Shown here: positions 17,001 through 26,006 of the stretch, piece after piece
Position numbering within the stretch: the first letter of the stretch is position 1
Layout of the letters: every line of letters starts with the position of its first letter
Assembly: GCA_016715065.1 (NCBI GenBank)
Contig: JADKBN010000002.1
Location: 620,001 to 684,000, forward strand
DNA from: Fibrobacterota bacterium
GTDB lineage: Bacteria > Fibrobacterota > Fibrobacteria > UBA5070
DNA: 64,000 nt
Reading direction: 5' to 3'
The notes under the pieces: model-generated
The model's database searches: none
The model's input: the letters and a program-made list of their open reading frames with translations, nothing else
What the model was told of the DNA's origin: nothing
Position numbers and translations under genes: made by a program

Positions 17001-18251
17001 ATGCTGACGCGAGGCTTTCCGGAGATCCTCGCCGATCTCCACCCCTTCCATGCGGCGGCCCGGCTCAATCTCTCCGATTTGATCGCCTCCAGGTCGTTTC
17101 GCAAGAGTCCCGAGGCGGTCAGCGATCGCCCGGAATCCGCAGGGCCCTTCCTCGCCCGGGTCACACCCGTGACGGAGGTGGTCTCCTCCGGTCCAGCCCA
17201 GCACATCCTGATCCACGGCCCCGCTGGCTCCGGCAAACGAAGCCTCGCAAAGGCCGTCCAACAGGCGCTGCAGGGGCAGATCCCGGTGTTGATCATGGAG
17301 TCGGACAAGGAGTGCGCGGCCGAGAGCGGCGTGGTGCTGTGGATCGTGCGGGACGGAAAACTCCCCAAACATCTGCCTTCCCGAACGCCCAGAGTGCGGG
17401 TGCGCAGTTTGTCCTCCTCGGAGAAGAAGCGCCTGCTGTCCATCCAGGTGCAGGAGACCTGCGCATCGTTTGGGTTGGATCCATACGATTTCCTCCGCGA
17501 AGACCTGCTGAACGTTTTGCTTTACGGCGGGGCGCCGGAGTCCGGTGTGCTGGGGGCCGTGCAGAGGCTGGAACGGCTTTGCCGCCGCCGAGCCCGCGAA
17601 CAAGCCGAAGGTTATCTGCCTCCGGTGGACATCGCCTGGGCCGCTTCCGTGCTGGGCCCGGACGCCCAACCCCAAATGCGCCTGGCCGAGCACTTGGCGC
17701 CCGGTGCCGTGCACTCTCCGCTGGTTTCCAGCCTGGGAGGCGCCATCGCCCAAATCGAGGCCTTCTCGACGCCGGGCAAGGGCCGCACCTTGCTGACCGG
17801 GGCGGGCCAGCAAGCGGAAGAAGCCGTCCGGGTCGCTCGCTCCCGTTGCTTGGCCTTCGCCGGCACCTTGGGGCTTTCCACGGAGCAGTTGCGAGATTTG
17901 GACTGGCATGTGCATGTGTCCGGCCCCGAGGGGCCCAAGGACGGCATTTCCCTGGGGTGGCCTGTGCTGGTGGCGATGGTCTCCCATCTCTCCGGTGTGC
18001 CGGTGGATTCCCGATATGCCTTCACCGGCGAAATCACCCTCAGCGGAGATCTCCGCTCGGTGGGATATGTGGATGAAAAATTCCTGTCTTGCGAGCGCCA
18101 GGGGTTCCGAAGACTTTTCATGCCCTCCAGCAATTTGATGGACCTTTCCAACGTGGAGCCGGAAGCCATCGGTTCCTGCGAGCCCACTCCCACCAACGAC
18201 GATCTCGGAATTCTGCAAGGATTGGGGCTTCTGGCCAAAGCGAAAGACTGA
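17001..18251 (+). CDS. Truncated, degenerate Lon-like protein (AAA plus Lon protease domain)
   Basis: A 416-residue protein, about half the length of Lon, with no N-terminal substrate domain. Residues about 70-220 resemble an AAA module, but Walker A reads GPAGSGKRS (Arg for the usual Thr/Ser) and no clear Walker B DE pair is seen. Residues about 225-410 match the Lon proteolytic domain (GPEGPKDGISLG, FTGEITLSGDLRSVGY). The nucleophile Ser in DGxS is kept, but the catalytic Lys of the GGxKEK motif is Asp (GYVDEK). It probably does not act as a normal ATP-driven protease. The ATG at 17001 is chosen; a TTG at 16965 is possible. It overlaps yggS by 1 base. Confidence 0.8.
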   Translation: MLTRGFPEILADLHPFHAAARLNLSDLIASRSFRKSPEAVSDRPESAGPFLARVTPVTEVVSSGPAQHILIHGPAGSGKRSLAKAVQQALQGQIPVLIMESDKECAAESGVVLWIVRDGKLPKHLPSRTPRVRVRSLSSSEKKRLLSIQVQETCASFGLDPYDFLREDLLNVLLYGGAPESGVLGAVQRLERLCRRRAREQAEGYLPPVDIAWAASVLGPDAQPQMRLAEHLAPGAVHSPLVSSLGGAIAQIEAFSTPGKGRTLLTGAGQQAEEAVRVARSRCLAFAGTLGLSTEQLRDLDWHVHVSGPEGPKDGISLGWPVLVAMVSHLSGVPVDSRYAFTGEITLSGDLRSVGYVDEKFLSCERQGFRRLFMPSSNLMDLSNVEPEAIGSCEPTPTNDDLGILQGLGLLAKAKD

Positions 18252-18928
18252 TGGGCATCCGGGAACGCCACGAGAGCTTGGAAGCGCGTCTGTTCGAAGC
18301 CTGCCACAAGGCGGGGCGTGCGCGCGAGGATGTTGTTTTGGTCGCCGTTTCCAAGCGGCACCCGGCGTCGGCCATCGACGAAGCCGTAGGCCTGGGACTC
18401 ACCGAATTCGGTGAGAACTACGTGCAGGAGGCCGTGGACAAATTTCCGCGACCGGGCGCGAACCTCCATTTCATCGGGCATCTCCAGCGCAACAAGATCC
18501 GCAAGGTCCTCGGGATCGCAAGTTTGGTCCACGGCGTGGGAAGTCTTTCCGTTTTGGAAGCGGTGGACCGCATCAGCGGTGAAGAGGGGCTATCGGCGAG
18601 GTTTCTGATCCAGCTGCATCTGACGGGTGAACCGACCAAAACGGGATTCGCCGCCGACGAACTTTCCGTCGCGCTGGAGGCCTGCCGGGGCTTGCGGCAT
18701 GCGAAATTCTGCGGGTTCATGGCCATGGCGCCCTTGGACGAAAACCTCGATGCCGCACGCGAAACGTTTGCGCGCGCCAGGGAAATCGCCACTCGATCCC
18801 GCACGGATTTCCCGCAGGCCACCCTGCTGTCGATGGGGATGTCCCACGACCTGGAGGCGGCGATCCTGGAGGGAGCCACCCATGTGCGGGTGGGAACGGC
18901 CCTCTTCGGGGAGCGCGAGGCGCCATGA
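18251..18928 (+). CDS. YggS/PROSC-family PLP-binding protein
   Basis: A 225-residue PLP-homeostasis protein with a single TIM-barrel domain. The PLP lysine lies in LVAVSKRHPA (near residue 36), followed by FGENYVQEA and HFIGHLQRNK. The C-terminal LSMGMSHDLEAAI and VRVGTALFGER blocks are diagnostic. The ATG shares a base with the preceding stop (TGATG). YggS-YggT-DivIVA adjacency matches the ylmE-ylmG-divIVA order of Firmicutes. Confidence 0.95.
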   Translation: MGIRERHESLEARLFEACHKAGRAREDVVLVAVSKRHPASAIDEAVGLGLTEFGENYVQEAVDKFPRPGANLHFIGHLQRNKIRKVLGIASLVHGVGSLSVLEAVDRISGEEGLSARFLIQLHLTGEPTKTGFAADELSVALEACRGLRHAKFCGFMAMAPLDENLDAARETFARAREIATRSRTDFPQATLLSMGMSHDLEAAILEGATHVRVGTALFGEREAP

Positions 18929-19200
18929 ATTCATCGGGGTTCCTTTCCGACCTGGTCTCGGCACTGGGTTTGACCGCGATTTTCGCCATCCTGTTGCGCC
19001 AAGTCCTGTCGTTTCGCAACTGGAGTTCGGGAACGACACTGTTCCGGGCCTTGGAAGCGCTGACCGAACCTTGGTTTTCCGTCATCCGTCGCCATCTTCC
19101 CCGCGGACGGGGAATAGATTTCTCCCCTTGGGTCGCCCTTGTCGTGGCCGCCGGTCTGACTTTTTTCCTTCGACTTCTCCTTTCGCGAGGCACTGCGTGA
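18925..19200 (+). CDS. YggT/YlmG-like membrane protein
   Basis: A 91-residue protein with two hydrophobic segments (residues 9-27 and 66-86) and a TEPWFSVIRRHLPRGRGIDFSPWVAL stretch in between. The spacing and the DFSP motif are typical of YggT. The ATG overlaps the yggS stop (ATGA) and its own stop overlaps the divIVA GTG. It may take part in envelope or division organisation with DivIVA (inference). Confidence 0.8.
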   Translation: MNSSGFLSDLVSALGLTAIFAILLRQVLSFRNWSSGTTLFRALEALTEPWFSVIRRHLPRGRGIDFSPWVALVVAAGLTFFLRLLLSRGTA

Positions 19201-19685
19201 ACATTACTCCACTGGACATCCGCAAGCAGGAATTCAACCGCAAGATGCGCGGATACGACCCGGAGGAAGTCCAAGGGTTCCTGGACCAGGTGGCCACCGC
19301 GCTGGAGGCATCCAACGCCATGGTCGCCGAATTGGAAGAACGTCTGAAGGAGTCGGAAAGCCGACTGGGACACTATCGGCTCATCGAGCAGAATCTGCAG
19401 GACGCGGCGCTGACCGTGCAGCGGTCGTTGGACGAGACCAAGCGTCTGGCGGAAAAGGAAGCCGAGTTGATCGTGCGCGAAGCCCATTCCCGCGCCGAGC
19501 GCGAAGCGGAATCCTTGAAGGACCGCGTCGTGCGCCTCCAGACGGACATCGCCACGCTGGAGATGCAACGCGCGAACTTCCTGGTTCGCCTGAAGGCCGT
19601 CGTGCGATCCCAGGGAGATTTGATCGAGGCCATGGAGCTGGAGGCCAGCTTGGGCAAGGCCGCTCCCAACCGCGACGAATACTGA
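19197..19685 (+). CDS. DivIVA-domain coiled-coil protein
   Basis: A 162-residue protein. The N-terminus (ITPLDIRKQEFNRKMRGYDP, then EVQGFLDQV) is the membrane-curvature-binding DivIVA domain. It is followed by a long coiled coil rich in Glu, Arg and Leu. DivIVA proteins mark poles and septa. The GTG at 19197 overlaps the yggT stop. Start and family are clear; its role in a diderm is not. Confidence 0.88.
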   Translation: MNITPLDIRKQEFNRKMRGYDPEEVQGFLDQVATALEASNAMVAELEERLKESESRLGHYRLIEQNLQDAALTVQRSLDETKRLAEKEAELIVREAHSRAEREAESLKDRVVRLQTDIATLEMQRANFLVRLKAVVRSQGDLIEAMELEASLGKAAPNRDEY

Positions 19686-19702
19686 CGGAAGGTTCGCGGT
19701 CC

Positions 19703-20248
19703 GTGAGCGAGCTTCGGTTGCTGGAACCGTCCGAGTTCTTGGGTCTTCCCCCGAAAAGCGCGTGGGATTTCAAGGATCTTGAACGGTTGCACGCGGCCAT
19801 CGGGGAAAAGAGCGCGCTCCAGGAGGCGCTCCCCGGTTTGGCGTGCCGCAAGGGGTGCCATCATTGTTGTCGACGGATTCCGTCGCTGCTGCCGGTGGAG
19901 TTCGCTTACCTGTCCAGCATCGCGGCCTCCGGGGGAGACTCCAGCCTGAGGTCCGAGCTCCATCCCGGCGAGGCGCTTTGCGGCTTGCTGGACGACCAGG
20001 GAGCCTGCCGGCTCTACGAACGCAGACCCGTGGTGTGCCGCACCCACGGTCTTCTGATCCTGTCCGAAGCCGGTCTGGACCATTGCCCCTGGAATTTCCA
20101 AGAGCTGGAGGAGATCGACGAGTCCCTGCCCTTTTCGCTGGAGTCCCTCCACGAGACGTCGCTTCGGGTGAACCTCGCCTTTTTGCAAAGGTCCTACCCG
20201 GACGCCTGGCGCAGCCTGGCCGCGGTCAGGGTCCGGTTCCAGAGCTAG
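19703..20248 (+). CDS. YkgJ-family cysteine-cluster protein
   Basis: A 181-residue protein with the metal-binding cluster CRKGCHHCC (near residue 48), a second block ACRLYERRPVVCR and a third Cys in DHCPW. The family probably binds zinc or an iron-sulfur cluster; its function is unknown. The GTG at 19703 has GGAAGG 10 bp upstream. It is the last gene of the clpP-divIVA run, 17 bp after divIVA. Confidence 0.85.
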   Translation: MSELRLLEPSEFLGLPPKSAWDFKDLERLHAAIGEKSALQEALPGLACRKGCHHCCRRIPSLLPVEFAYLSSIAASGGDSSLRSELHPGEALCGLLDDQGACRLYERRPVVCRTHGLLILSEAGLDHCPWNFQELEEIDESLPFSLESLHETSLRVNLAFLQRSYPDAWRSLAAVRVRFQS

Positions 20249-20251
20249 AAC

Positions 20252-22126
20252 CTAGTCGGGCTCCACGATGAACTTGTAGGGGCCATTCGAAGCGGGGACT
20301 ACCCAGGTGGTGTTGTCCTTGCTGACCTTCAAGTAGGCCATGCCGGTGTATTTGGGGCTCAGGGTAATTGTTTTGGTGGGCATGGGATAGAAACCAACCA
20401 CGATGAGTTGGCCTCCTGGAAGCGTTTTGCCCGTGCTGTCTTGCCACTCCAGACCCACGCGAGTGGGGCCCCAAAGGAGGACCTGGATGCCTTTCCCGGA
20501 GTCTACAGGCACCTTCCAGAAGTCTTCGTCGTGGACGGTCAAGTCACCGTAGTTGGTGTCGGTGGCGGATGCCTTGACGGATTGCGACAAGGCGATGGAT
20601 TCGTTGGGGGGCTCCGGGTTCGCCGCCGGGACGTAGGGGTGGATCTGGATGCGGTAGCTGGCCCCGATCTCCTGCGCTTGGGAAAGGGAAATCGCCATTT
20701 TCCCCGATTCCTTGGGCTTGAACCACATGGAGTCGGAGGTCCGGTTGATGCTCCCCCAGCCGGTGGGGGATTTGCCGGTATCCGACGCCCACAGGGTGCG
20801 CAAGGTGACGTATCCGTCCAACTCCGTGCGCAGGATGTAGGATGTGTCCTTGGAGATCTCGGCGGTCCACCAGTCCACATCGCCTTTTGGCAATCTGGCC
20901 TCCGTCCACTGGCCCATGGTCAGGGCGCGCGCTCCCTCCAGTTTGTCGTCGGTGGGGTCGGCTGGATCCAAGGTGACGGGATTGGAACGAAGACGGACGG
21001 TGTAGACCCCGGTGTCGGCCATGCGCTCCATCTCGATTCTCAGGTAGTGGTACCCGGTGGATTGCGAAAGAAACCGGACCACCCCTTCGGAGAGGGCGTC
21101 GCCGTCACTGGCGACACGTTTCTCGGTGGGATCGTACAGCTCGAGGCTCAAGGGGAACTTGGAGCTGGCCTCGATCTGGTAGATCTTGCCGGAATCCGCC
21201 CAAATCAGCGGAAAGTCGCGGTCGTATTTGGTCAGGGTCCTCCATTGGGCAGGGGCGTCGAGCTTCAGGGTGTCGGTGGATTTCCGGGAATCGGTCACGG
21301 ACCCATCCGGCTCCCAGCGATCCAAAGGCAGCAGGCTCGCCTTGCGAACCAACGCAGTGTAGGTCCCCTTGCCAACGGGCCCGGAGACGATGCGTAGTTG
21401 CACCGACGGGCTCAGGCAGGGGCGGAGCAAGCTGCGATGGACCTTCCCTCCGGTGGAGTCGCCCAAGGTGCCGCTTTGCAGCTTGGTTCCGTCTTCGGCG
21501 AGCCATTCGATGCTGGCGCCCTTGGCGTCGGTGACGCGCAGATCGTACGAGACCGTGTCCCCTTTGGGAAGTAGGAACCAATCGGTGTCGTTGGCCGTGA
21601 GGGTGCGGGTCACGAGGGAATCGAAAGGAATGGGCATGGCCGAAGCGCTGTCGGATTCCGGTTCGCGATCGTCCATGGCGATGCCCTCGATTTCGGCCTG
21701 TCCGCGGAGCCCGATCCGTCCCACGCTGTCGCGGATTTCCAGAGGAATGCGAATGGTCTGGTTCGCCTCGCTGGCCCAGATCCAGACAGAATCGCCTTTG
21801 CCGGGCACCTGGTGGCCGCTCGCCGAGCGCCCATCCGATCCACTGGGGGAGCCGATGCGGACCGCCGAAAACTTCGCGCCCTCCACCGACAGGATGAACC
21901 GGTAGGTCATGCGATCCTTGGCGGGAAACTCCACCCAAACGGTGTCTGCGTCTTCGGAGGGGGTGGTCCACACCACGGAATCATTCAGGGAAAGCCTGGT
22001 GGGTGGTGGCGGCGCCGGTGCGGTGGGTTCCGGAGGGGTCGGTTCCGTGGACTTCTTGGAGTCGCACGCGGTCAGGAGCGCGACCAGGGAGAAGGCGGCG
22101 AAAATCGGCTTGAGGATCGGTTTCAC
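20252..22126 (-). CDS. Lipoprotein with repeated PPC-like domains
   Basis: A 624-residue protein. Starting at GTG 22126 gives a clean lipoprotein signal (VKPILKPIFAAFSLVALLTAC). An ATG at 22201 would add 25 charged residues and is less likely. After a Pro/Thr-rich linker there are about five beta-sandwich units, each marked by an acidic-aromatic motif: NDTDWFLLPKGD, GDVDWWTAEIS and HDEDFWKVPVD among them. These resemble bacterial pre-peptidase C-terminal domains. It is probably an envelope-anchored binding protein. It is convergent with the YkgJ gene (3 bp). Confidence 0.75.
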   Translation of the reverse strand: MKPILKPIFAAFSLVALLTACDSKKSTEPTPPEPTAPAPPPPTRLSLNDSVVWTTPSEDADTVWVEFPAKDRMTYRFILSVEGAKFSAVRIGSPSGSDGRSASGHQVPGKGDSVWIWASEANQTIRIPLEIRDSVGRIGLRGQAEIEGIAMDDREPESDSASAMPIPFDSLVTRTLTANDTDWFLLPKGDTVSYDLRVTDAKGASIEWLAEDGTKLQSGTLGDSTGGKVHRSLLRPCLSPSVQLRIVSGPVGKGTYTALVRKASLLPLDRWEPDGSVTDSRKSTDTLKLDAPAQWRTLTKYDRDFPLIWADSGKIYQIEASSKFPLSLELYDPTEKRVASDGDALSEGVVRFLSQSTGYHYLRIEMERMADTGVYTVRLRSNPVTLDPADPTDDKLEGARALTMGQWTEARLPKGDVDWWTAEISKDTSYILRTELDGYVTLRTLWASDTGKSPTGWGSINRTSDSMWFKPKESGKMAISLSQAQEIGASYRIQIHPYVPAANPEPPNESIALSQSVKASATDTNYGDLTVHDEDFWKVPVDSGKGIQVLLWGPTRVGLEWQDSTGKTLPGGQLIVVGFYPMPTKTITLSPKYTGMAYLKVSKDNTTWVVPASNGPYKFIVEPD

Positions 22127-22230
22127 GGAACGCGTTCGCTTTCTGCGGGGAGTGCCCCAATCTAGATCAGTCTCCGACCGTTTTCCCGCGGATGCTGACA
22201 CAACGCCGGATCGGAAGCATTTTCCGAAGC

Positions 22231-23118
22231 ATGAGTCTTGTCCTGGAATTCATGACCGTCGGTGGTGTGCGTCCTGATCTCGAATCCTTCGAGGCCTGGG
22301 TCGCCGAGATCTCGCCTTTCCAGGTTCCCATCGAGCAGGAGGGCCATCGCGTCTGGTGGTACCGCAATCCTCTCACCAACGTCTACTTCTCGATCTCCTA
22401 CCGGCATGTGGATCCGCTGGAAGAGGACATCTGGGCGCCCTGCGGCCTGGAGGCGACCATAAACCACCTGCGCCCCTCCTACTTCGCCCGGGAGGCCTCG
22501 AACTATCTGGCGGCGATGGTGCGCGAGTTCGGGATGCTCGCCCGCGATGCAGATACGGGACAACTTCTGTCCATGGATCCCGAGCCCGAGCACGTGGAGC
22601 GCCTGTGGGAGCTGGGAAACCGCCATGTGCGGGAAGACGCCATTTCCCAGGGCAGGAAGCCCCACACCGTCACGCGCGAAGCCAACCTGCGTTGGTGGGA
22701 ATATTCGCGCCGCCGCGCCGATCTGTTGGCCAAGCTGCGGACCGAAGATCCCGCCATCGTGGTGCCGGAGGTGCATTTCCTGCACAGCCGCACCCTGGGG
22801 CGCGTGCTCACGGCCTTTTCCTGGAAGGACGGCGTGGGCACGGTGTTTCCGCCGTGCGATCTGGTCATCATCGAGCGCAACGAAAAGCACCTCTTGGGCT
22901 TTCGCAAGGAACGCAAGCTCACCTACGTCTCCTACGATGCGTTGATCCGCCAGATCGTGGGTGCCTTGAAGACGGTGGAGCTGGACTCCCAGCCCTACCG
23001 GTATCTCACGGGTGACAATTCCTGGCGAGCGCTGGAGCGATTGCCCTCGATACCGCAAAACGAGGACATCGAATCCTACTCGCACGTCGATTCCGCCCGC
23101 GTGACCGACGATGCTTGA
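22231..23118 (+). CDS. Conserved-looking protein of unknown function
   Basis: A 295-residue soluble protein with no signal peptide or membrane segment. Trp- and Arg-rich stretches (RVWWYRNPLTNVYFSI, LRWWEYSRRRADLL) and a REFGMLARDADT segment are visible, but I recognise no family. The ATG at 22231 is chosen over 22192 because it starts a compact strand and leaves room for divergent promoters. It overlaps the aminopeptidase start by 8 bp, so it is the first gene of a five-gene operon. Confidence 0.6.
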   Translation: MSLVLEFMTVGGVRPDLESFEAWVAEISPFQVPIEQEGHRVWWYRNPLTNVYFSISYRHVDPLEEDIWAPCGLEATINHLRPSYFAREASNYLAAMVREFGMLARDADTGQLLSMDPEPEHVERLWELGNRHVREDAISQGRKPHTVTREANLRWWEYSRRRADLLAKLRTEDPAIVVPEVHFLHSRTLGRVLTAFSWKDGVGTVFPPCDLVIIERNEKHLLGFRKERKLTYVSYDALIRQIVGALKTVELDSQPYRYLTGDNSWRALERLPSIPQNEDIESYSHVDSARVTDDA

Positions 23119-24376
23119 CTCGCTGGCCGACGACTTCCTCGGCTTCCTGGACTCGGCTCCCTCTCCCTGGCACGCCGCCCACGAGATCGCCGGTCGCCTG
23201 GAGCGGTGCGGGTTTGGCCAGGTTTCCCGCACCGAGCGGTTTCCCACCGGCCGCACCAAGGGGTTTCTGGTGGACGGGGGAGCCCTGGTCGCCTGGATCG
23301 CTCCCCACCAACGCGCCGAGCGGATGGCCCTGGGGCTTGCGCACACCGACAGTCCTTGTCTTCGCATCCGCCCCCATGCGGAGCTGATCTCCTGCGGATG
23401 CCGTCGGTTGTCGGTGGAGACCTATGGCGGGCTTCTGAACCACTCCTGGCTGGATCGCGAGCTTCTGGTGGCGGGGCGCGTGTGCGTGGAAGGTCCGCAA
23501 GGGATCCGCGAACTTCTGGTTCAGGTGGATGGCTTGCGTCCCATCGTGCCCTCCTTGGCCATCCACCTGGATCGGCAAGTGAACGAACGGGGCTTGGTCC
23601 TGGACCGCGAGCGGCATCTGACCCCGATCGCGGGACTGCTGGAAGGGTCCGCGTTCCAGACCCTGCTGGCCCGCTCGGCCGGCGTCCCGGCCGACCAAAT
23701 ATTGTCCTGGGATCTGTGTCTGGCCGATGCCGTTCCGCCCTCGCTTGCGGGGACCGGAGATCTGGTGGTGTCTCCCCGATTGGACAACCTGTCTTCCTGC
23801 TTCGCGCTGCTTCGTGCGCTGGAGACCGCCAACCCCCGCCAGGACACCGCCATGGTGGTGGCCTTCCTCGATGCCGAGGAGGTCGGCTCCGGTACCGCCC
23901 AAGGCGCCGATTCCGCCTTCTTGCCGCAGATCCTGGAACGGCTCGCGCTATCCTGGGGACTGGATCGCGAAGGGTTCCACACCTGCTGCGCCCGCGGCAT
24001 CGCCCTGTCCGCCGACATGGCCCATGCCGTGCACCCCTCCCATCCGGAACGTCATACGCCCCATCACGCCCCGGTGCTGGGACAAGGTCCTGTCCTGAAG
24101 TGGAACGCAGGCCTGCGCTACAGCACCACCGCCTCCACCGCGGCGGTCGTACGCAATCTGGCCCTTGCCCAGGCCATCCCGCTGCAGACGTTCGCCATGC
24201 GGGCCGACTTGGGCTGCGGATCGACCGTAGGTCCGTTGGTGGCAAGCCAACTGGCCATGCCCACAGTGGATTGCGGCGCTCCGATGCTCGCCATGCACAG
24301 CGCGCGCGAGACCATGGCGCTGGTAGACCAATTGCTTTTCGAGCGATTGGTCCGCGCCTTCCTGGAAAACGCGTAG
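23111..24376 (+). CDS. M18-family aminopeptidase (aspartyl aminopeptidase type)
   Basis: A 421-residue cytoplasmic dizinc aminopeptidase that removes N-terminal, often acidic, residues. The metal and catalytic motifs are all present: AHTDSP (His78, Asp80), SPRLDNLSS, FLDAEEVGS, SADMAHAVHPSHPE and the C-terminal MHSARE. Length is normal. The ATG at 23111 overlaps the preceding gene. It sits in an operon with an ABC transporter, which may suggest coupled peptide processing and transport (inference). Confidence 0.93.
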   Translation: MLDSLADDFLGFLDSAPSPWHAAHEIAGRLERCGFGQVSRTERFPTGRTKGFLVDGGALVAWIAPHQRAERMALGLAHTDSPCLRIRPHAELISCGCRRLSVETYGGLLNHSWLDRELLVAGRVCVEGPQGIRELLVQVDGLRPIVPSLAIHLDRQVNERGLVLDRERHLTPIAGLLEGSAFQTLLARSAGVPADQILSWDLCLADAVPPSLAGTGDLVVSPRLDNLSSCFALLRALETANPRQDTAMVVAFLDAEEVGSGTAQGADSAFLPQILERLALSWGLDREGFHTCCARGIALSADMAHAVHPSHPERHTPHHAPVLGQGPVLKWNAGLRYSTTASTAAVVRNLALAQAIPLQTFAMRADLGCGSTVGPLVASQLAMPTVDCGAPMLAMHSARETMALVDQLLFERLVRAFLENA

Positions 24377-24387
24377 ATTCTCTTTTC

Positions 24388-25086
24388 ATGCGCAACATTC
24401 TCCTGCTCGTCGCCGCCCTCGCTTCCTTCTCGCAGGCCGGGGCATACAAAGCCACGTTGGCCATCGCCCCGGCGCTGGTGCGGGGCGGCGACCTTCCCTC
24501 CGACCTGATCGCGCCCTTCCAAAAAGCCGTGGCGGAAATCCTGTCGTGGGAGGCCTCGATGATCCCTTCCATCAAGGTGGTGGACCCGGCCGACCTCAAT
24601 GGGCTGCTGGAGACCCGGGGCTGGAGCCAGCGTTCGGATCTCAACGATGCCGAGGTGGAAGAGGTGCGGTCCACCGGGCGGGAACTGGATGCCACCGCGT
24701 CGCTTGCCGTGCGCATCCAGCATCTGGGCACTTCCGTCGATTGGAAACTCGCGTTGGCCTACCGGCAGGGAACCGTCGACAAGACCTTCAAGCTTTCCGG
24801 ACGTTCCCGGGAAGACGATCTCCTGCTGGACGTGCGCAAGCGCACCCTGGAGTTCATGGACTCCCTCGGACTTTCCGTGCCACCCGCCGCCCGCCAGATG
24901 GTGGCCACCCGTGGCAGAGTGCCCTGGGAAGCCTTGATGGAATACGCCACCGGCATACGCGACCAGACCGCCTCGCGCCCGGAAGACGCCCTTCGCCATC
25001 TGCGCGAGGCCCAGAAAAAGGCCCCGTTCCTGCCCGCGCTGCAGGTGCGCCTCAAGACCCTCGAACGGGAGAACCCCGGCAAATGA
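24388..25086 (+). CDS. Secreted/periplasmic protein of unknown function
   Basis: A 232-residue protein with a signal peptide (MRNILLLVAALASFSQAGA). The next 80 residues carry an IPSIKVVDPADLNGLL block like GNA1162/CsgG-type lipoprotein helper folds that bind short peptides. The C-terminal part (RPEDALRHLREAQKKAPFLP) looks like a single TPR-type helix pair. Family not certain. The gene lies 11 bp after the aminopeptidase and its stop overlaps the ABC ATPase start (ATGA). Confidence 0.6.
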   Translation: MRNILLLVAALASFSQAGAYKATLAIAPALVRGGDLPSDLIAPFQKAVAEILSWEASMIPSIKVVDPADLNGLLETRGWSQRSDLNDAEVEEVRSTGRELDATASLAVRIQHLGTSVDWKLALAYRQGTVDKTFKLSGRSREDDLLLDVRKRTLEFMDSLGLSVPPAARQMVATRGRVPWEALMEYATGIRDQTASRPEDALRHLREAQKKAPFLPALQVRLKTLERENPGK

Positions 25087-26006
25087 TTTCTGTGACGGAT
25101 CTTGTCTACCGCTACCCCGCCCACCTGGCGCTGGACGGGGTATCCTTCGAGTTGCCCCGGGGGAGCATCTCGGCCTTGGTGGGCCCCAACGGGGCAGGCA
25201 AAACCACCCTCATGAAGTGCCTGGCGGGATTGGTCCGCCCTTGGCGCGGCACCGTGACCCTCGCCGGGATCGACGTGGTCGCCTCTCCCCGCGAAGCCCA
25301 TCGCCATCTGGGCTTCCTGCAGGATTTTTTCGGTGTCTGGTCGGACATGACCGTGGAGCATTGTCTGGTGCATTTCGCGCGGGCCCAGCAGGTGCCTCAG
25401 GACCAGATCCCCCAGCGCATCCAGCAGACCCTTGCCCTCCTGGGCCTGACGGAAAAAGCCTCGGCGCTTTCCAGCCACCTTTCGCGCGGCCAACGCCAGC
25501 GGCTCGCGATCGGACAGGCCATCGTGCACCGCCCGGAATTTCTGATCCTCGACGAGCCGGCCTCCGGACTGGATCCCGAGGCGCGCATCGAGCTGGGCCG
25601 CACCTTCCTGCGCTTGCGCGACGAAGGCATGACCCTTCTGGTGAGTTCGCACATCCTGGCCGAGCTCGATCAATACGCCGATCGCCTGCTGGTGATCCAG
25701 TCGGGCAAGCTCCTGCAATCCGAACGCCTGACCGGTGTTGCCGCGAAGGTGTCGCCGCACCGCGATCTGGACATCGTGTTGTCCAGCGAGGCCGCCACTT
25801 GGGCGGACCGTGTCGCTGGTTGGGAGACGGTGGAAGCCGTTGGTGAAAGCGAAGGAGTGCTCCAACTGCGCTTGCGTGGATCCGACGCGGAGCAGGTCGC
25901 GCTCCTGGCCCGACTGATCTCTCAAGGTGCGCCCGTGCTGGAATACCGCCTGCGGGAAGATTCCCTCCAGGATCGCTACCTCCAACTGGTCGGAGGCAAG
26001 TCGTGA
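25083..26006 (+). CDS. ABC transporter ATP-binding protein
   Basis: A 307-residue ATPase. Walker A GPNGAGKTT (near residue 37), Q-loop FLQDFFG, signature LSRGQRQRL (a slightly divergent LSGGQ), Walker B FLILDEPASGLDP and the H-loop SSHIL are all present. The C-terminal 80 residues match the extension of CcmA/NosF-type exporters. Its partner is the overlapping permease downstream (GTGA). The substrate is unknown. Confidence 0.92.
   Translation: MISVTDLVYRYPAHLALDGVSFELPRGSISALVGPNGAGKTTLMKCLAGLVRPWRGTVTLAGIDVVASPREAHRHLGFLQDFFGVWSDMTVEHCLVHFARAQQVPQDQIPQRIQQTLALLGLTEKASALSSHLSRGQRQRLAIGQAIVHRPEFLILDEPASGLDPEARIELGRTFLRLRDEGMTLLVSSHILAELDQYADRLLVIQSGKLLQSERLTGVAAKVSPHRDLDIVLSSEAATWADRVAGWETVEAVGESEGVLQLRLRGSDAEQVALLARLISQGAPVLEYRLREDSLQDRYLQLVGGKS

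Noticed and set aside
16901..18251. Frameshifted full-length lon
   Set aside because: Only about 100 bp lie between clpX and the Lon-like start, too little for an N domain, and no Lon-N fragments are seen in other frames.
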